Positions 1 through 11,406 of a stretch of DNA of 64,000 nt are shown here, piece by piece. The notes below the pieces were generated by a model. It made no database searches. It worked only from the letters and a program-made list of their open reading frames with translations, and was not told the origin of the DNA. Both the position numbers and the translations under genes were made by a program. Each line of letters begins with the position of its first letter. Positions within the stretch are counted from its first letter, which is position 1. Origin of the DNA: Allomyces arbusculus (lineage: Eukaryota > Blastocladiomycota > Blastocladiomycetes > Blastocladiales > Blastocladiaceae); contig JADHYV010000004.1 in NCBI GenBank assembly GCA_027604705.1, positions 682,001 through 746,000 of the forward strand. The letters run 5' to 3'.

Positions 1-1180
1 TCTTCATGACGGAAAAAGCCTTGACGCGGCCCGTGTGCGGCACGTGCGGCCCACGGCACAAGTCGATCAGCGGGCCACATCGGTAGACCGTCGTCGACGT
101 GCCGTCCGGGATCTTGTCCTTGATAATGTGCACCTTGTAGGGGTTGTGCTTGAACATTTCGAGCAGGTCGTCCTTCGACAGTACCAGGCGCTCAAATGGC
201 TGCTTGTCGCCGGCAATGTTGGAGGCCAGCTTTTCGAGCGCCGGGTAGTCGGTCTGCGAGACAGACCGGTCCTTGAGCGCCATTTCGTAGTAGAAGCCGT
301 CTTCGATGGGGGGACCAATGCACAGATGGCACCCGTAGTGCCGCTCGCACGCCTCGCCGAGAATGTGCGCCGACGAGTGCCAGAAAACGGCGCGCGCCTC
401 GTCATTTTCGAAATCGAGCAGCTGCAGATTGCACGACGCCTCGAAGGGACGGCCCAGATCCCACAGGACATTGTTGACCTTGGAAATGATGACGCGCTCG
501 GCCAGCGACTTGGAAATGCCGCGCGCAATATCGAGCGGCGTCGTCTCCCACGACGTGCCCTGGCGCACCGAACCGTCGGGCAGCGTGATCGTGATGGGTT
601 CGCGCGGCTTCTCTGGTGTGCGGAGGAGAAAAAAACGCGTGGAATCAGATCAGGCCCCACCGCGAACAATTCAAGATCGCCGCGTACTCTTGATCTCCTC
701 GTCAGACTTGGCCTTGAGGCGCTCAAACATTTCGATACGGTGCTGGATGTACTCCGGCGGCGGGTTCATCTACCAACCATCGGCAAACACGGATCAGCTT
801 GGTCGTACTTCGACGAACACACGGATTGCAACAGCGCGCACCTCGAGCGGGTACGCCGAATCGCCAGCCTTGCCGCCCTTGGCCGCCTTGGCCGCCTTGG
901 GCTTCGCATCGCCGCCCTTCTTGGCATCCTTGGCAGCGGGCGCGGCAGCAGCAGCAGCGGGAGCAGCAGCGGCCGCGGGCTTGGCCTCGGCGGTCTTCTT
1001 CGGCGACGCGGGTGCAGCGGCCTTAGGGGCAGCAGCAGCGGGCGCGGCAGCGGAAGCCTTGGGCTCGGTCGTCTTTGCCGGTGCCGGCGCGGGCGCGGCG
1101 GCGGGGGCGGGCTTGGGCGACGCGGCGGCCGCGGGCGCGGGTGCGGCCTGTTTCTTGTTGTTGTTCTGTTTGCCAGGCAT
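1..1180 (-). CDS. THS1: Threonyl-tRNA synthetase, cytoplasmic (5' part, runs off the left edge)
   Basis: Charges tRNA-Thr with threonine for cytosolic translation. Exons read 842-1180, 688-769 and 1-612 (continuing past the edge); introns are GTGCGC..TAG and GTACGC..CAG. The start ATG (1178-1180) opens [10 protein letters not shown] followed by a Lys/Ala/Pro-rich tail of about 100 residues, typical of eukaryotic ThrRS appendices. Exon 2 carries [18 protein letters not shown], the conserved ThrRS lead-in. Exon 3 holds a TGS domain ([15 protein letters not shown] onward) and then the second additional domain with [16 protein letters not shown] near residue 215, the zinc-site editing motif of ThrRS, and DGFYYEM. 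The catalytic and anticodon-binding domains lie outside the window. A separate mitochondrial form cannot be excluded, but the N-terminal tail favours the cytoplasmic enzyme. Confidence 0.95.
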
Positions 1181-1830
1181 AGTGGTGGTGTGGCGACCGC
1201 AAGAGGACCGGAAGCGCTGTAAGATAAAGCGAGTTTGGTGGAGTTTGGCGCGCGTGGCCACAGCAAGGCCGTTTTGGCAACCAACCGGCTGTGTGGAGTC
1301 GGCTCAGGTGACTGGACTCGATCACGGCGTGACCGCGATCAACACGACTCAAAAACCCAACCTACACTGGGAAACCTAACCGGAAACCTTTGGAACCCTG
1401 GGCCTGTAGGCATCATCACACGTCTGTCCGCTTCCATGCTCTCGCGGCCTGCCTGGCGGCCTGCCTCAGCCCTGATCAGCTCGGCAATGATCAGCTTGAC
1501 GATGCGCCCGCTGCGGCCGGCTGCCGTCATCAACAAACCGCGTGAAGCATGCACGACTCACGGCTACGACTGCACGCCCAGCTGCTGACTCTCAGAGATC
1601 ACGCTGGCAATCAATCCCTATGATTTTCAACCTACTCGTACTGCTTTTGACCCACAGCGGCGTCGCCACGACAACAACTGCGTGCGAGAATTGCAAGTTC
1701 AAAAATGATTACTGCATCGTTTCTTCATAGATCATGTATTACGCATCGCTACTTTGCCCGACCACAAGCCCAGCCAACACACGCGACAAGGTGGCTCACC
1801 ATTCGATACAATCGAGCATTTTATCAGCGT
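1181..1830. other. Intergenic, upstream of the ThrRS gene
   Basis: No convincing coding stretch. Codon choice is poor in all six frames and the composition is less GC-rich than in the genes. It should contain the ThrRS promoter and 5' UTR. No tRNA-like A/B boxes or repeats were seen. Confidence 0.5.
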
Positions 1831-2456
1831 TTACGCGGACGCGGGCTTCTTGGTCGAGGGAGGGGTGATCTCCGATGTCGGGACCTTGGGGGCTTCGACG
1901 CACCGGATGAGGTAGTGGGCTTCTTGGTGGTCGACGACATGTTTGGTTCAGAGATGGGAGGAGAAGTGTGTACCGTGCCCGGACATCACGCCGAGTAAGC
2001 ACAACGCACGCGTTGGAGAGGCCGACGCGCGGCAACCGTGAGGTAGCGGGCAAGGGCACAGACAATGTACCTGCGGAAGCGAGGTTGCAGCAGAATGAGG
2101 AGCAAGTTCGGGAAGGTGCTGTTATCGCCTCTTATACAGCACTCCGACCAAGTCGTACCAGTCACGACCCGCAACGGAAGGCCAAGACAAAGGAAACTCA
2201 CGCAAACGGCACGCACAACGGCGCGGTGCTCGCGCAACAGGGGATACTCGTCGTCCTGCTGAGCAAATGTGCAAAAGAACGGAGGGCGAAGCAAAGGCGA
2301 CGACGCCCAAGGGGGAATCGAGGCGGAAGGACATGACCAAACTGGCCAAAATCGAGGGACAGAAGCGAATGCGAAGCAAGGTAGACACGCAAACGGTGCA
2401 AACACGTTCTTAATCGGACTGTTAGGCTGGTGGCAGGCTGGTGGCAGATTCAGCAC
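1831..2456 (-). CDS. Possible unrecognised small gene (exon limits uncertain)
   Basis: Three stretches on this strand use the codons preferred by neighbouring genes. One reads DDEYPLLREHRAVVRAV (about 2220-2275). One reads STFPNLLLILLQPRFRRYIV and continues ALARYLTVAARRPLQRV (about 2000-2115). One reads AHYLIRCVEAPKVPTSEITP and continues PSTKKPASA to a TAA at 1831-1833. The first two share a frame over an interval with a good GTGAGT donor at about 2220; the third needs an intron ending in CCACCAAG. I found no start codon or junction set that is clearly right, and I do not recognise the product. The opposite strand uses disfavoured codons here, so antisense coding is less likely. Confidence 0.35.
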
Positions 2457-2829
2457 TGGTGTTGAACAAGGTCGTGTCGGCCACTGCTCTCCTCGTGCCG
2501 GTCAGGTCTTTGGACGGATTCGCGGTGCGGAGAGAGGTTTTCAGCACGAACTTCGGTGCCGAGACGGGTTGATGTTGTATTATGGAGGAAGGAGAGCAGA
2601 GGAATGGCTCGGTACTAGGGCATGAGGGAGCCGCGACAGATCAAACAGCAACGCGACCAGGCGCTGCTCGCGACTGCGAGTTGCGAGGGGGGAAGGCAGA
2701 AATGAAGGAGTGGCGATAAACACCTCCAATTGAGGTCTATGTATGATGAGGGGAGAGTGGGAGGGGGAGGGCAAGATAGATTCTCAAAATAAAATAAAGA
2801 AAATGGTCAAACAGGAACTGCAAACGGGT
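2457..2829. other. Intergenic, 3' of the zinc-finger gene
   Basis: No supported gene. It includes an A-rich patch around 2785-2800 and otherwise mixed composition. It lies downstream of the minus-strand zinc-finger gene and possibly upstream of the uncertain small gene. Confidence 0.4.
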
Positions 2830-4951
2830 TCAAAGAAGCTGCGACGACGCTCCCGGAGCCGTGGTGGCCATGAACCGCACCGTCGTATGCACCGTGTTAG
2901 GCGACAGCGGCGGCGTGTTGAGCAGGTGGAACATCATGTGCGCGTGCTCGCCCATGGCGCTCGGAAACACGCGCAGCGGGATCGGCGACGACGACGCGGC
3001 GGGAAGCTCAACGGCCGTTTCCGTCGACGAGTCCTGCATGTCGACGGCAATATTCATGTTGGCGAGCAGCGACGGGCGCGGCGATGAGCAGCTCATCTCG
3101 CTGGCTGGCGTCGGCATCATAATGCTGTAGCCATCAAAATCGTCGTCGGCAGCAGCAGAACCGTCGTAATCGGCGAACAAAGGGCCGTCGCTGCCGTTGC
3201 TCGACGCGCCGTGTTCCACGACAGCTTGACCGCGTTGCTCGTCACCCGACACGTCGGCACCAACCGCCACCGATTCTTGTTCAGCCTCGGCGGTCTCATC
3301 GTTCGCCAGCGCAAACCGGCCATGTCGCCGCTGGTGGAGCCGGTCCTCGAGCGCGGGCAAAACCGTGTCAAGGAGCGACACCATGACGCTCTCAATCGAT
3401 CGCTGCATCCCTTCGACGTGGCCCGTCAACTGCTGCACCTGCAGCCCCTGCTTAGCAGCGGCCTTGGCCGACATGCCCGACTTGACCGCGACGGGCGGGT
3501 TGGTCGCGTAAAACTTGGCGTGTGTCTCCTGCAAGTCGGCCTGCACGAGCTCGAGGAACCGCAATTTTGTGTCGAGATCCTTGACGTGTTGCCGGTAGTC
3601 GTCTACGCGCTGCTGCAGACGGCTGCGGCGACGCACGCGCACCGGCGTGCCCGCGGGCGACAACGCCATGAGCTTGGACGGCCGCTGGCTCCTGGTAGTG
3701 GGCCGTGCCGACGAAGGGAGCGTTGACGACTTTTTGGACGGTGCCGGATCCGGCGTCGTGGACGCACGCGTCGTGTTCGAATCTTGCGAGAGCCTGAGGG
3801 CTGGCGTCGACATGCGCCGCTGCCGCCTCGAGTCGGCGCTGCCCTCTTCGCACATTACCGCGTCGTCATCACCGTCGTCGCACTCGCGATCGTCGTCGCC
3901 GCCATCATTCTCGGATCCCGATTCCTCGCGGTAATTTGGCCGACCGCCGACGCGATCCCGCCGGTCATTGCGCCCGGCCAGTGCGATCCAATCGCTCTCT
4001 TCCATGTCGACGTCGCCCTGCACCGGGACTGCTTCCGACCGCTTGGTCGACGTCTTGGCCGTCGAGCGACGCGCCTTCTTCTTAGCCGGTGCCCTCGCGC
4101 GTGGTGGCTGCTGCTGCTGCTCGTCGCCGCCGTCATCGCCGGACCCCGCTCCACCCGTCGGCTCCTCGCTCGCGTCTCGCGCGTCGCCCGCGCCCTCCCT
4201 TGCCGCTTCTCGCTCGAGATTCAAGTCGCGCTTCTTAGTGTGCTGATTGCGCACGACAGCCGTGTGCCCATTGCCGTTGGGCGGCAAGGGTTCCTCGGTA
4301 TCGTCGAACGTGATGATGATCGGCTGCAAGTTGGGCTTGGAGTGCCGCGCCTTGACGTGCGCGTTGTAATTGCTGCGGATACTGAACCGCGTCGAGCACA
4401 CAGGGCACTGGAACGGCTTTTCGCCCGTGTGCGCGCGCATATGGCTATCGCGAGCCGGTGGTGGAGCAAGAGCATACGTGATCAGCAACGTTCATAACCA
4501 CAGTGAGCGAGCAAACGATCTCAAATCGCAACGCACCAAATCATATGGTTCAAACTCGCAAAATGATCCTTCCGCCAGCACCCGCGCCAGCGGCACATGT
4601 GGCTGTTTTCCCTAGTCCGCACCCGCGTTGGCGATCAGCTCATCCATGACCGTCGACCTTGCGCCCAAACGACACGTACTTGGGCCACGGCCGCTCGGCA
4701 CCGCAGTGGTGTTCATTGACATGCACAACCAGGTCGCCCAGCCGGCGAAACACGCCCGCGCACCCGTCCCATTTGCAGGGAAAGGCACCAGCCGGCGCCG
4801 TCCCGTCCGGTCCACCCGCCTGCGCGAGCACCGCGTCCATTTCCGCGGCGGCCTTGTGCTTGGCGCGGCTCGCGTTCGCGGCCGAACGGTTGTTGGTCGC
4901 CGAGGCAACGGCGGCGGCGGTAGTAGCAGAGGTCGTAGCGGGGGTGGACAT
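2830..4951 (-). CDS. C2H2 zinc-finger protein with a GLI/ZIC-like finger pair
   Basis: Predicted nuclear DNA-binding regulator of 653 residues. Exons are 4680-4951, 4537-4611 and 2830-4444 (donors GTACGT and GTGCGT). Finger 1 is CKWDGC..H (from residue 59). Finger 2 starts at residue 97 (CRWRGCWRKDHF) and has the long spacer before HMRAHTGEKPFQC. Finger 3 is CPVCSTRFSIRSNYNAH. The C-x4-C start of fingers 1 and 2, the HHCGAERPWPK linker and the extended second spacer are the layout of GLI/ZIC/PacC-type fingers. The remaining 500 residues are acidic and Ser/Arg-rich, with basic nuclear-import stretches (KKKARRSTAKTSTKR) and a predicted coiled coil (LQQRVDDYRQHVKDLDTKLR). The finger 2 codons are split across an intron, so the finger appears only after splicing. 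Target genes are unknown; a true GLI or PacC orthologue is not claimed. Confidence 0.85.
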
Positions 4952-6545
4952 GGTGGAGTCTGGGTTGGCGACGCGAATCGACGGTTAAAGTCGGTTCGAT
5001 GTGCGTGGATCAATTGCAAAAAATGGCGACGAGGTATGGGGTGAGTACTCGCCGACCAGCACCGCCGATGGAGATGGTGGCAAGGAAAAATGACTAAAAG
5101 AAGCGTCGCGATACCGTTACCAATTCCACCTTTCCAAGCATTGAGAACCATGGCGATTTGGGCATGGGCTCGCGCAAAAGGTCATGGCAATCGGCGTCGT
5201 GACGGAACAATGCAAACCAAATGCTGCGTGCGTGACGAGATGTGATTATAATCAGCAATCACGACACTTCGACAGCACTGGATCAACACCACCCGTTCAG
5301 GGAAAAGGGCGACAAGAACCAGTGCAATCAGGAGCAGAGCGAACACTCAGCGGCTAAAAGCACACCAACCCAAGTCTCGGGCAGCAATTGGTCCCAAAAA
5401 TGGGCCAACATGATGGCGACCGGCCGTGACAAGAGCGCCACATGCATCCCAGGTGAGGTTGAAGGTGGGAAAATTGAATCCGTGCAGGTGTAGGTCCGCC
5501 GTGATCACAGTTGAGGCGAGTCGGCGACCACCGCGACAAAGAGTGCCCATCGCGAGGCCGTGAGACACGAACCGAGAATGGTTGGGGGACGCGAAGCGCC
5601 TGGACTGTCGTTTCGATCCTGGCAGGCATGGTGGAAGCAGATGCGTTGGTTGGTTGGTGTGGTCGATGTCCATTGGTGAACTCGGGGGCCGGATCACTGG
5701 CGCGGTCAGTGCTGGGCCGGCAGGTCGGCCAGCCAGCGCTATGGACTGGCGCGATGGATGCCGGATCACCGCGATTCAGGCGCGACGAGAGGGTACAAAC
5801 GTGCAGAGGTCGTCGTGCGTAGATTGCCTGCCCGCGGTGTCGTCAAAGAGACCCGCAAGATGTCGGCGAATGTGGTGGGAAGGAGCAAGAACGGGCACGG
5901 ATCGCGCGGCCATGACCACCTCCAGCTGCTTTGCACACACACCCCGGCCAGCTGGCTGTCGACTTGCGCTGAACACCAAACGCACCCAAAGTGCTGCCCC
6001 ACTTTCATTTTCGTTCTGTTTCGTCGCGTGAAGTTTCCCATTACCCCTGATCCCGACAGTCCTCTTTCACAATTTATAGCGCGTCGTTGCGCGGCCGGAA
6101 AACCACCATTGCCGTGACAAGCGCGGCCCAAGCGAGCAACGCGTCTCCCCGGCCCAATGAACCCTGAAGGCGGGTCGCAACGCGGTGGAGAATGCTCCAC
6201 AGCACCTCATGCGGCACTTAGTGCCAGCGCGCGCAAGAACCAGCGTGAGGACACGACTCGGCCGCGACTTGCCGTTCCCCTCAAACGCGAGCAAGCCGGT
6301 GGTCAACAGTGTCTCCCGGTAGCTGCACAATCGCGCGTCTGCCCGACAGATGGCACGTGTTCGGTTGACATGTGGCAACCGCGTTCCTGTCGCAGCGATC
6401 ACACGCTTGCTCGATGGCTAAAGCCACCAAACAAAAGTGCCTGGCGACCCTTCTGGCCCTTTCTCAGGGACGAGCTCCAGCCTTGACCCGAGTTCCACCA
6501 CGCTCTCAGCGCTGTAAAAGTCGCCCAAAACAGAATGCTAAAATA
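4952..6545. other. Long intergenic region (1.6 kb)
   Basis: Several medium ORFs exist on both strands but none shows the codon preference of the neighbouring genes or a recognisable domain. It should contain the zinc-finger gene promoter and 5' UTR next to 4952 and the SF3A3 3' flank next to 6545. No repeats or RNA genes were recognised. Confidence 0.45.
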
Positions 6546-8363
6546 TCACAAGAGCCCCTGCCGCATCAGGTCCTCGTAGGTCTTGCGCGTCAAGACGTTG
6601 CCCTCCGAGTCCTCAAACTCCTCGTCAGCCTCGGGTCGGAACCCGCCCTTGGTTTGGCTGGCCTGAATCTTGGCCCACACTGGAGAAAATGAGCAAACCG
6701 GCAAGGTTAGATCGGGCGCAATTGAGGAGAAGAAGGCGGAGGAGTCAAACGTACGCGTCTGCGCGTCCTCAATCTTTGTGATTTCCTGGAACTGCTTGCT
6801 GTTCGGGATCCCGAGGCACCGCATCCCGTGCGCATGCCGCCACTCTTGGAAATGCCTTTCAAACGCCTTGCGCCCCATGTAGACGTAGTTTCCGCAAATC
6901 TCACACGAGTACTCGACGCCAAGCCCGTGCAGCTTGTAGAGCCAGTACGGGATCGGTTTCCCGTCCCATCCGAGCGGGAGTTTGAGCGGATTGTAGATCT
7001 TGTCCTCGTCGTCCGACTCGTCGTCGTCGACTTCTTCGGGCTCGTCTTCGTAGTCGAGTTCGTCGAGCAGTTCCGATTCGGTCAAAGTCTGCTTGCGCTC
7101 AATGTTGTCCTTGGTCGCGGCGAGCACGGGGGCCAAGTGGTCCTTGTACTGGCGCACGAGGGACTCGCGCCAGGCCACGTCGCGGTACTGCAGTTCCAGC
7201 TCCTTCCGCTTGGCGAGTCGCACCGTGTCCTCAGCATCGGCATCGCTCGTGGGACGCGACACGAGAGCAGCCGCCGCCTTCTTGTGCCGCTTCTCGGTCA
7301 AGTGCCGCGAGTAGACGTGCTCCTTGACAAACTGCTTTTGGCATGCGCGGCAGTACAGGTCGGGCGAACCGAGGTGCGCGTCAACGGACGTCCATCCAGG
7401 CACGGATCGCGTTTCCCATGCGTCGTCGAACATGGCCTGTGCGTATTGGTAGAAGGTGTCGAGGTTGAACATGGGTTGCGCGCGCGTAATGAAGCTGTGC
7501 AAATACGTGGTCAGCGAGATCAGGTATCTGGTGGTGGCAAGGCGAGTGTGAGCAAGCAAACTCGAGTAGAGGACACGATGCGCCGAAAATTGGCGTACTC
7601 CTTGTACTGCGCATTCTTAGCCTCGACCGGAATTTCGGCGAGGTCGGCAAAATGGTCGAGGTAGGCAAGGTACGAGTGTCGCGGAAGGTCCTTGAGGTTG
7701 ACGTACTGCTCGTGCAATGCGTGAAGATCAACAAAGCGGCCAAAGAGCTCTTCTCCACTGAACAGCGAGTCGAGCAGCGCTACGGGAAACGATTAGTGAG
7801 CATTTGGGCCGGTTCCAAATAGCGGAAAGGCATAAGCTGCGTACTGTCGTCGACGGGCGGCTGCTCAGCGTTCATAAACTCGAGTTCCATGGGCTCAATC
7901 GGCTCGTCGGGGAATCGCCGGTGGTACTCCTTGATCTCTTTAAGCCGCGCGTAAAAATCGGTGAACTGGTTGGCGCCCGACATTTTTTCGAGTTCGGTTT
8001 TGCGAAGCCTGGAAACAACGAGAGCCATCAGTGCGAAATCGCTTAGAAAACCATGAGTTTGGCCGAGCTTCTGCGCGTACCCATTCGGGTCATCGAGACT
8101 CGTCAGGAGCGATTGGGCCGTTTCGGTTGTCTTCTTGGCCAGACCGCTCACGCGGTGCTGCTGAGTGAGCTTCTCCTTGTACTAGTGAACATTGACCACA
8201 GAGAGCGGCACGTTAGGCCCCGGTTCGGCAAGATCCTCGTGAGATTGCAGTATTCTTGGATTCATACGGCTCGCGGCGTGTCCATGAGCAGCGACGCGCC
8301 CAGGTTTTCGAGCCGGTCCATGGCCTCGAGCGCCCTCCTCTGCTGTTCCAATACGGAGTGCAT
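6546..8363 (-). CDS. SF3A3: Splicing factor 3A subunit 3 (Prp9/SF3a60)
   Basis: Component of the SF3a complex of the U2 snRNP, needed for prespliceosome formation at the branch site. The 482-residue protein is assembled from exons 8268-8363, 8081-8181, 7845-8008, 7599-7779, 6755-7527 and 6546-6679. Four of five introns start GTACG; the other starts GTATGA. Family signatures in order: GLRKTELEKMSGANQF near residue 66, FGRFVDLHALHEQYVNLK, YLISLTTYLHSFITRAQP, a first zinc finger DLYCRACQKQFVKEHVYSRH (about 225), an acidic segment, and the matrin-type finger YSCEICGNYVYMGRKAFERH (about 388). It ends KTYEDLMRQGLL, as in human and yeast homologues. The 72-nt second intron is a multiple of three, but its removal restores the conserved DPNGLRKTELE sequence. 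The gene is divergent from eIF4A-III, 272 bp away. Confidence 0.97.
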
Positions 8364-8635
8364 CGTGCTGTTGCAAGTTGGTGGTGGTCGTTATCGTCGA
8401 ATTGGTGAAAACACTGGATGGTAAGCTGCAGTCGCAGCCGGCCGATTTGCGGTGATCATGTCCCCCGTCAGAGCTGTCGGCAGGCCTTCTCACGGTCACA
8501 GGCTGCCGCCCACCGCAGAACAGCTCGTCAAAGCTTGCCGTTTGTGATCACCAGCAATGGCCGACCATCACCAGCGAAAGACCATCTTCGGCTCCTTTGG
8601 CCACGACCAACTTGCTGCAATCGACGGTGCTCAAG
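8364..8635. promoter_or_regulatory. Shared divergent upstream region of SF3A3 and eIF4A-III
   Basis: The 272 bp between two divergent start codons must hold both promoters. No clear TATA box was seen. An out-of-frame ATG near 8557 lies upstream of the eIF4A-III start and could be a short upstream ORF or evidence of a longer 5' leader. Confidence 0.5.
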
Positions 8636-9993
8636 ATGGCCGGCCGCTTCGACCACTCGCAAGATGACAAGATCACGTTCGAGACGAGCGACTCGGTCAA
8701 GGTCTACTCGACCTTTGATCAGATGGGGCTCAAGGAGGACCTGTTGCGCGGCATCTACGCCTACAGTATGTTTGCTCCTGAACGCTGTCTTTTGCCAACG
8801 GCCCCTGAGGCGACAACACCATACCCCAGTTCCTGACGTGCAACTTCGCCGCGATTAGACTTTGAAAAGCCCTCGGCTATCCAGCAGCGCGCCATTATGC
8901 CCGTGATCCGCAAGCGCGACGTGATTGCGCAGGCGCAGTCCGGCACGGGTAAGACGGCCACCTTCTCTATTGGCATCTTGCAAAATATCGACACAGCCGT
9001 GCGCGAGACGCAGGCGCTCGTCCTCTCGCCAACGCGTGAATTGGCGCAGCAGATCCAGTCGGTGCTGTTGGCGCTCGGCGACTACATGAACGTGCAGGTG
9101 CACGCGTGCATTGGCGGCACGACGATTGCCGAGGACATGCGCAAGCTCGACTATGGCCAGCACGTCGTTTCCGGCACGCCCGGTCGTGTGTTCGATATGA
9201 TCAAGCGCGGCCACCTGCGCACGCGGCAACTCAAGATGCTCGTGCTCGACGAGGCCGACGAATTGCTCAACCAAGGGTTCAAGGAGCAGATTTACGACAT
9301 TTACCGTCTGCTGCCGCCGAGCACGCAAATCGTTGTCGTCTCCGCGACCTTGCCGCACGAGGTATTGGAAATGACGACCAAGTTCATGACCGACCCGGTG
9401 CGCGTGCTCGTCAAGCGCGACGAATTGACACTCGAAGGAATCAAGCAGTTTTTCATTGCCGTCGAGCGCGAAGAGTGGAAGTTTGATACGCTGTGCGACC
9501 TCTACGACACGCTCACCATCACGCAGGCCGTGATTTTCTGCAACACGCGCCGGAAGGTCGACTGGTTGACGGAAAAGATGCGCGAGGCCAATTTCACCGT
9601 GTCGTCGATGCACGGCGAAATGCCACAACGCGAGCGCGAGGCCATCATGAACGAGTTCCGCCAGGGCGCGTCGCGCGTGCTGATCACGACCGATGTCTGG
9701 GCGCGTGGTATCGACGTGCAGCAGGTGTCGCTCGTCATCAACTACGATTTGCCGCTCAACCGTGAAGTCTACTTGCATCGGTACGCTTTTGCGCCCATTT
9801 TTCATGGCCATTTCCCATGCGCTAACATGGCCCCTCTTCAACGTGTAGCATCGGTCGCTCGGGTCGATTTGGGCGCAAGGGTGTCGCCATCAACTTTGTC
9901 AAGAACGACGACGTGCGGTTGCTGCGCGATATCGAGCAGTACTACTCGACGCAAATCGACGAGATGCCCATGAACGTGTCGGACATGATCTGA
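8636..9993 (+). CDS. EIF4A3: eIF4A-III, DEAD-box RNA helicase of the exon-junction complex (Fal1)
   Basis: ATP-dependent RNA clamp of the exon-junction complex and of pre-rRNA processing (yeast Fal1). Exons 8636-8765, 8859-9780 and 9849-9993 give 398 residues. Motifs: [21 protein letters not shown] (Q-motif region, completed across intron 1), AQSGTGKT near 68-75, [23 protein letters not shown] near 174, [29 protein letters not shown] and HRIGRSGR, which is formed across intron 2. Stretches such as [12 protein letters not shown] and [19 protein letters not shown] are eIF4A-III rather than eIF4A-I signatures. The start at 8636 gives [18 protein letters not shown]; the few residues before this are not conserved, so a slightly different first exon is possible. 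Confidence 0.97.
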
Positions 9994-10288
9994 GAGCGCG
10001 TGCCTGCGTGATGGGCTGGTGGCCGCGCTTGTGTCGGGGTCGCCACATGTGTATTTTCTCCTTTTTGGGTGCCGTTCGCGAGGGCGCTTTGGTCGTGTCG
10101 CTTCGTTATTTATGATATAGGGTGGTTTTGCCTTTCCTGCTGCTCTCCACTGATGGATAGGGCAAAGCAAGACAGTTAACGTTGATCAACTACGGCTTGT
10201 CATGGATGCTCTCTCTACCGGCCCAATCGATATTTGCTCGTGGGACGATCAACCGCCCCACCACTTCGCCCCCCCCCGCCCCCCCCTT
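9994..10288. other. Convergent intergenic region with a C-rich tract
   Basis: 295 bp between the eIF4A-III stop and the Imp2 stop. A nearly pure C run interrupted by one G occupies about 10269-10286. No gene seen. Confidence 0.6.
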
Positions 10289-11082
10289 TCACAGAATCGA
10301 CGACCCACTCCGGATAGCCTCACGCGTCACGACCGACGTGCGTGACCGCGGGCACATTGGGTCCGACTCGACCCACCCGATCCGAGCGGGCGGCCAAACC
10401 ACGGCTGCGACGCGCGCCGTGAGTAGCGCCAGCGGCACGGGTCCGTACTCTTGCGAGTCACGCGAATGCAGGCCCGCATCGCCCTCCACCCAGCAATGGC
10501 CCTTGGGGATCCGCAGCGACTGGCCCGCGCGCAACCCGTTGTGCCGGACAAACTTGGACCGCGGGTCTGGCACGACCCAGTCGTCTTCGAGAGCGATGAT
10601 GCGTTTGGCGGCGACGTGGTTGGCGTCGAGCGGGGTTCTGAGGGCGTGACGGAAGGACGTGGACAGTGAGGAAGCGTTCGCGGTGAAGGACGGGAACAAA
10701 CAAGCTGACGGACCGGAGCGTCACGACATCGCCTCGCCTCCACTTGCGCTTTGTCGCCGAGTACTTGTCCAAAAGAAGCAGGTCCCGCTGAAGCCGGTTT
10801 TCGTCGGGGTTCAACGTCGGCTACGGCAAACGGGTCAACATCAAGCAACCTTCATTTGATTTCTTGCCCCTCGATAGCAGCTGACCGTCGTGCACCGACC
10901 TGCATGGACCGCCCTTCGACCGAGGCCAGGGAACCCACACGGTCGAGCAGAAACACAAAAATGGAGGTCCATCCGACAACATTGGCTGTCGCATGGGTCG
11001 CAGCGCGCAGGAACGGGATCCCTTGCCAGTTGCGCAGCCGTGCCGATACTGATGCGGCTGCTCCTCGTGTTGCTGATGACAT
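10289..11082 (-). CDS. IMP2: Mitochondrial inner membrane protease subunit 2 (Imp2-like, S26 family)
   Basis: Signal-peptidase-I-like protease that removes sorting peptides in the intermembrane space. 212 residues from exons 10900-11082, 10714-10820 and 10289-10637. An N-terminal hydrophobic anchor (VVGWTSIFVFLL) precedes the catalytic serine in VEGRSMQPTLNP (Ser59, split by intron 1). The general-base lysine lies in HVAAKRIIALEDDWV (Lys108). These are followed by IPKGHCWVEGD (box D), LHSRDSQEYGPVPLALL and WPPARIGWVES. The KGHCWVEGD..S.DS..YGPVP pattern is that of Imp2 rather than Imp1. The C-terminal 20 residues are unconserved. Intron donors are GTCGGT and GTCCGT, less usual for this window. 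Confidence 0.9.
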
Positions 11083-11406
11083 GCTTGGTGCTGTTCAACA
11101 AGTGGTGCTTGGTTTTGACAAAAGATGGGTTGAGCAGCCCGAAGGTATTGACGACGCAAGTTGATGGTCAGCGCGATGTTTGGTGAAGTGGGGAGACGCG
11201 TCGGCTCGGCACGAGTCCTGTGCTTCCCTGTCGTTGATGCTCACACAACCAGTCGCTGCTGCACGATCATGTAAAAGCACGGAGTAGGCGCCCACAACGG
11301 GCTGAAATATATTTCCGATCAGGAATGATTGAAACTCCTGAGATATCAGCGATGTGCTCCACTTTCATGGAGCCACGGCCGGTCGTGCGCTGGCGAGCGT
11401 GCTGTT
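11083..11406. other. Intergenic, upstream of Imp2
   Basis: 324 bp between the Imp2 start and the acyl-CoA dehydrogenase stop, both on the minus strand. Nothing recognisable beyond the presumed Imp2 promoter. Confidence 0.5.

Noticed and set aside
8855-9841. Minus-strand ORF of 328 codons over eIF4A-III
   Set aside because: Antisense of a highly conserved helicase; no motifs of its own.
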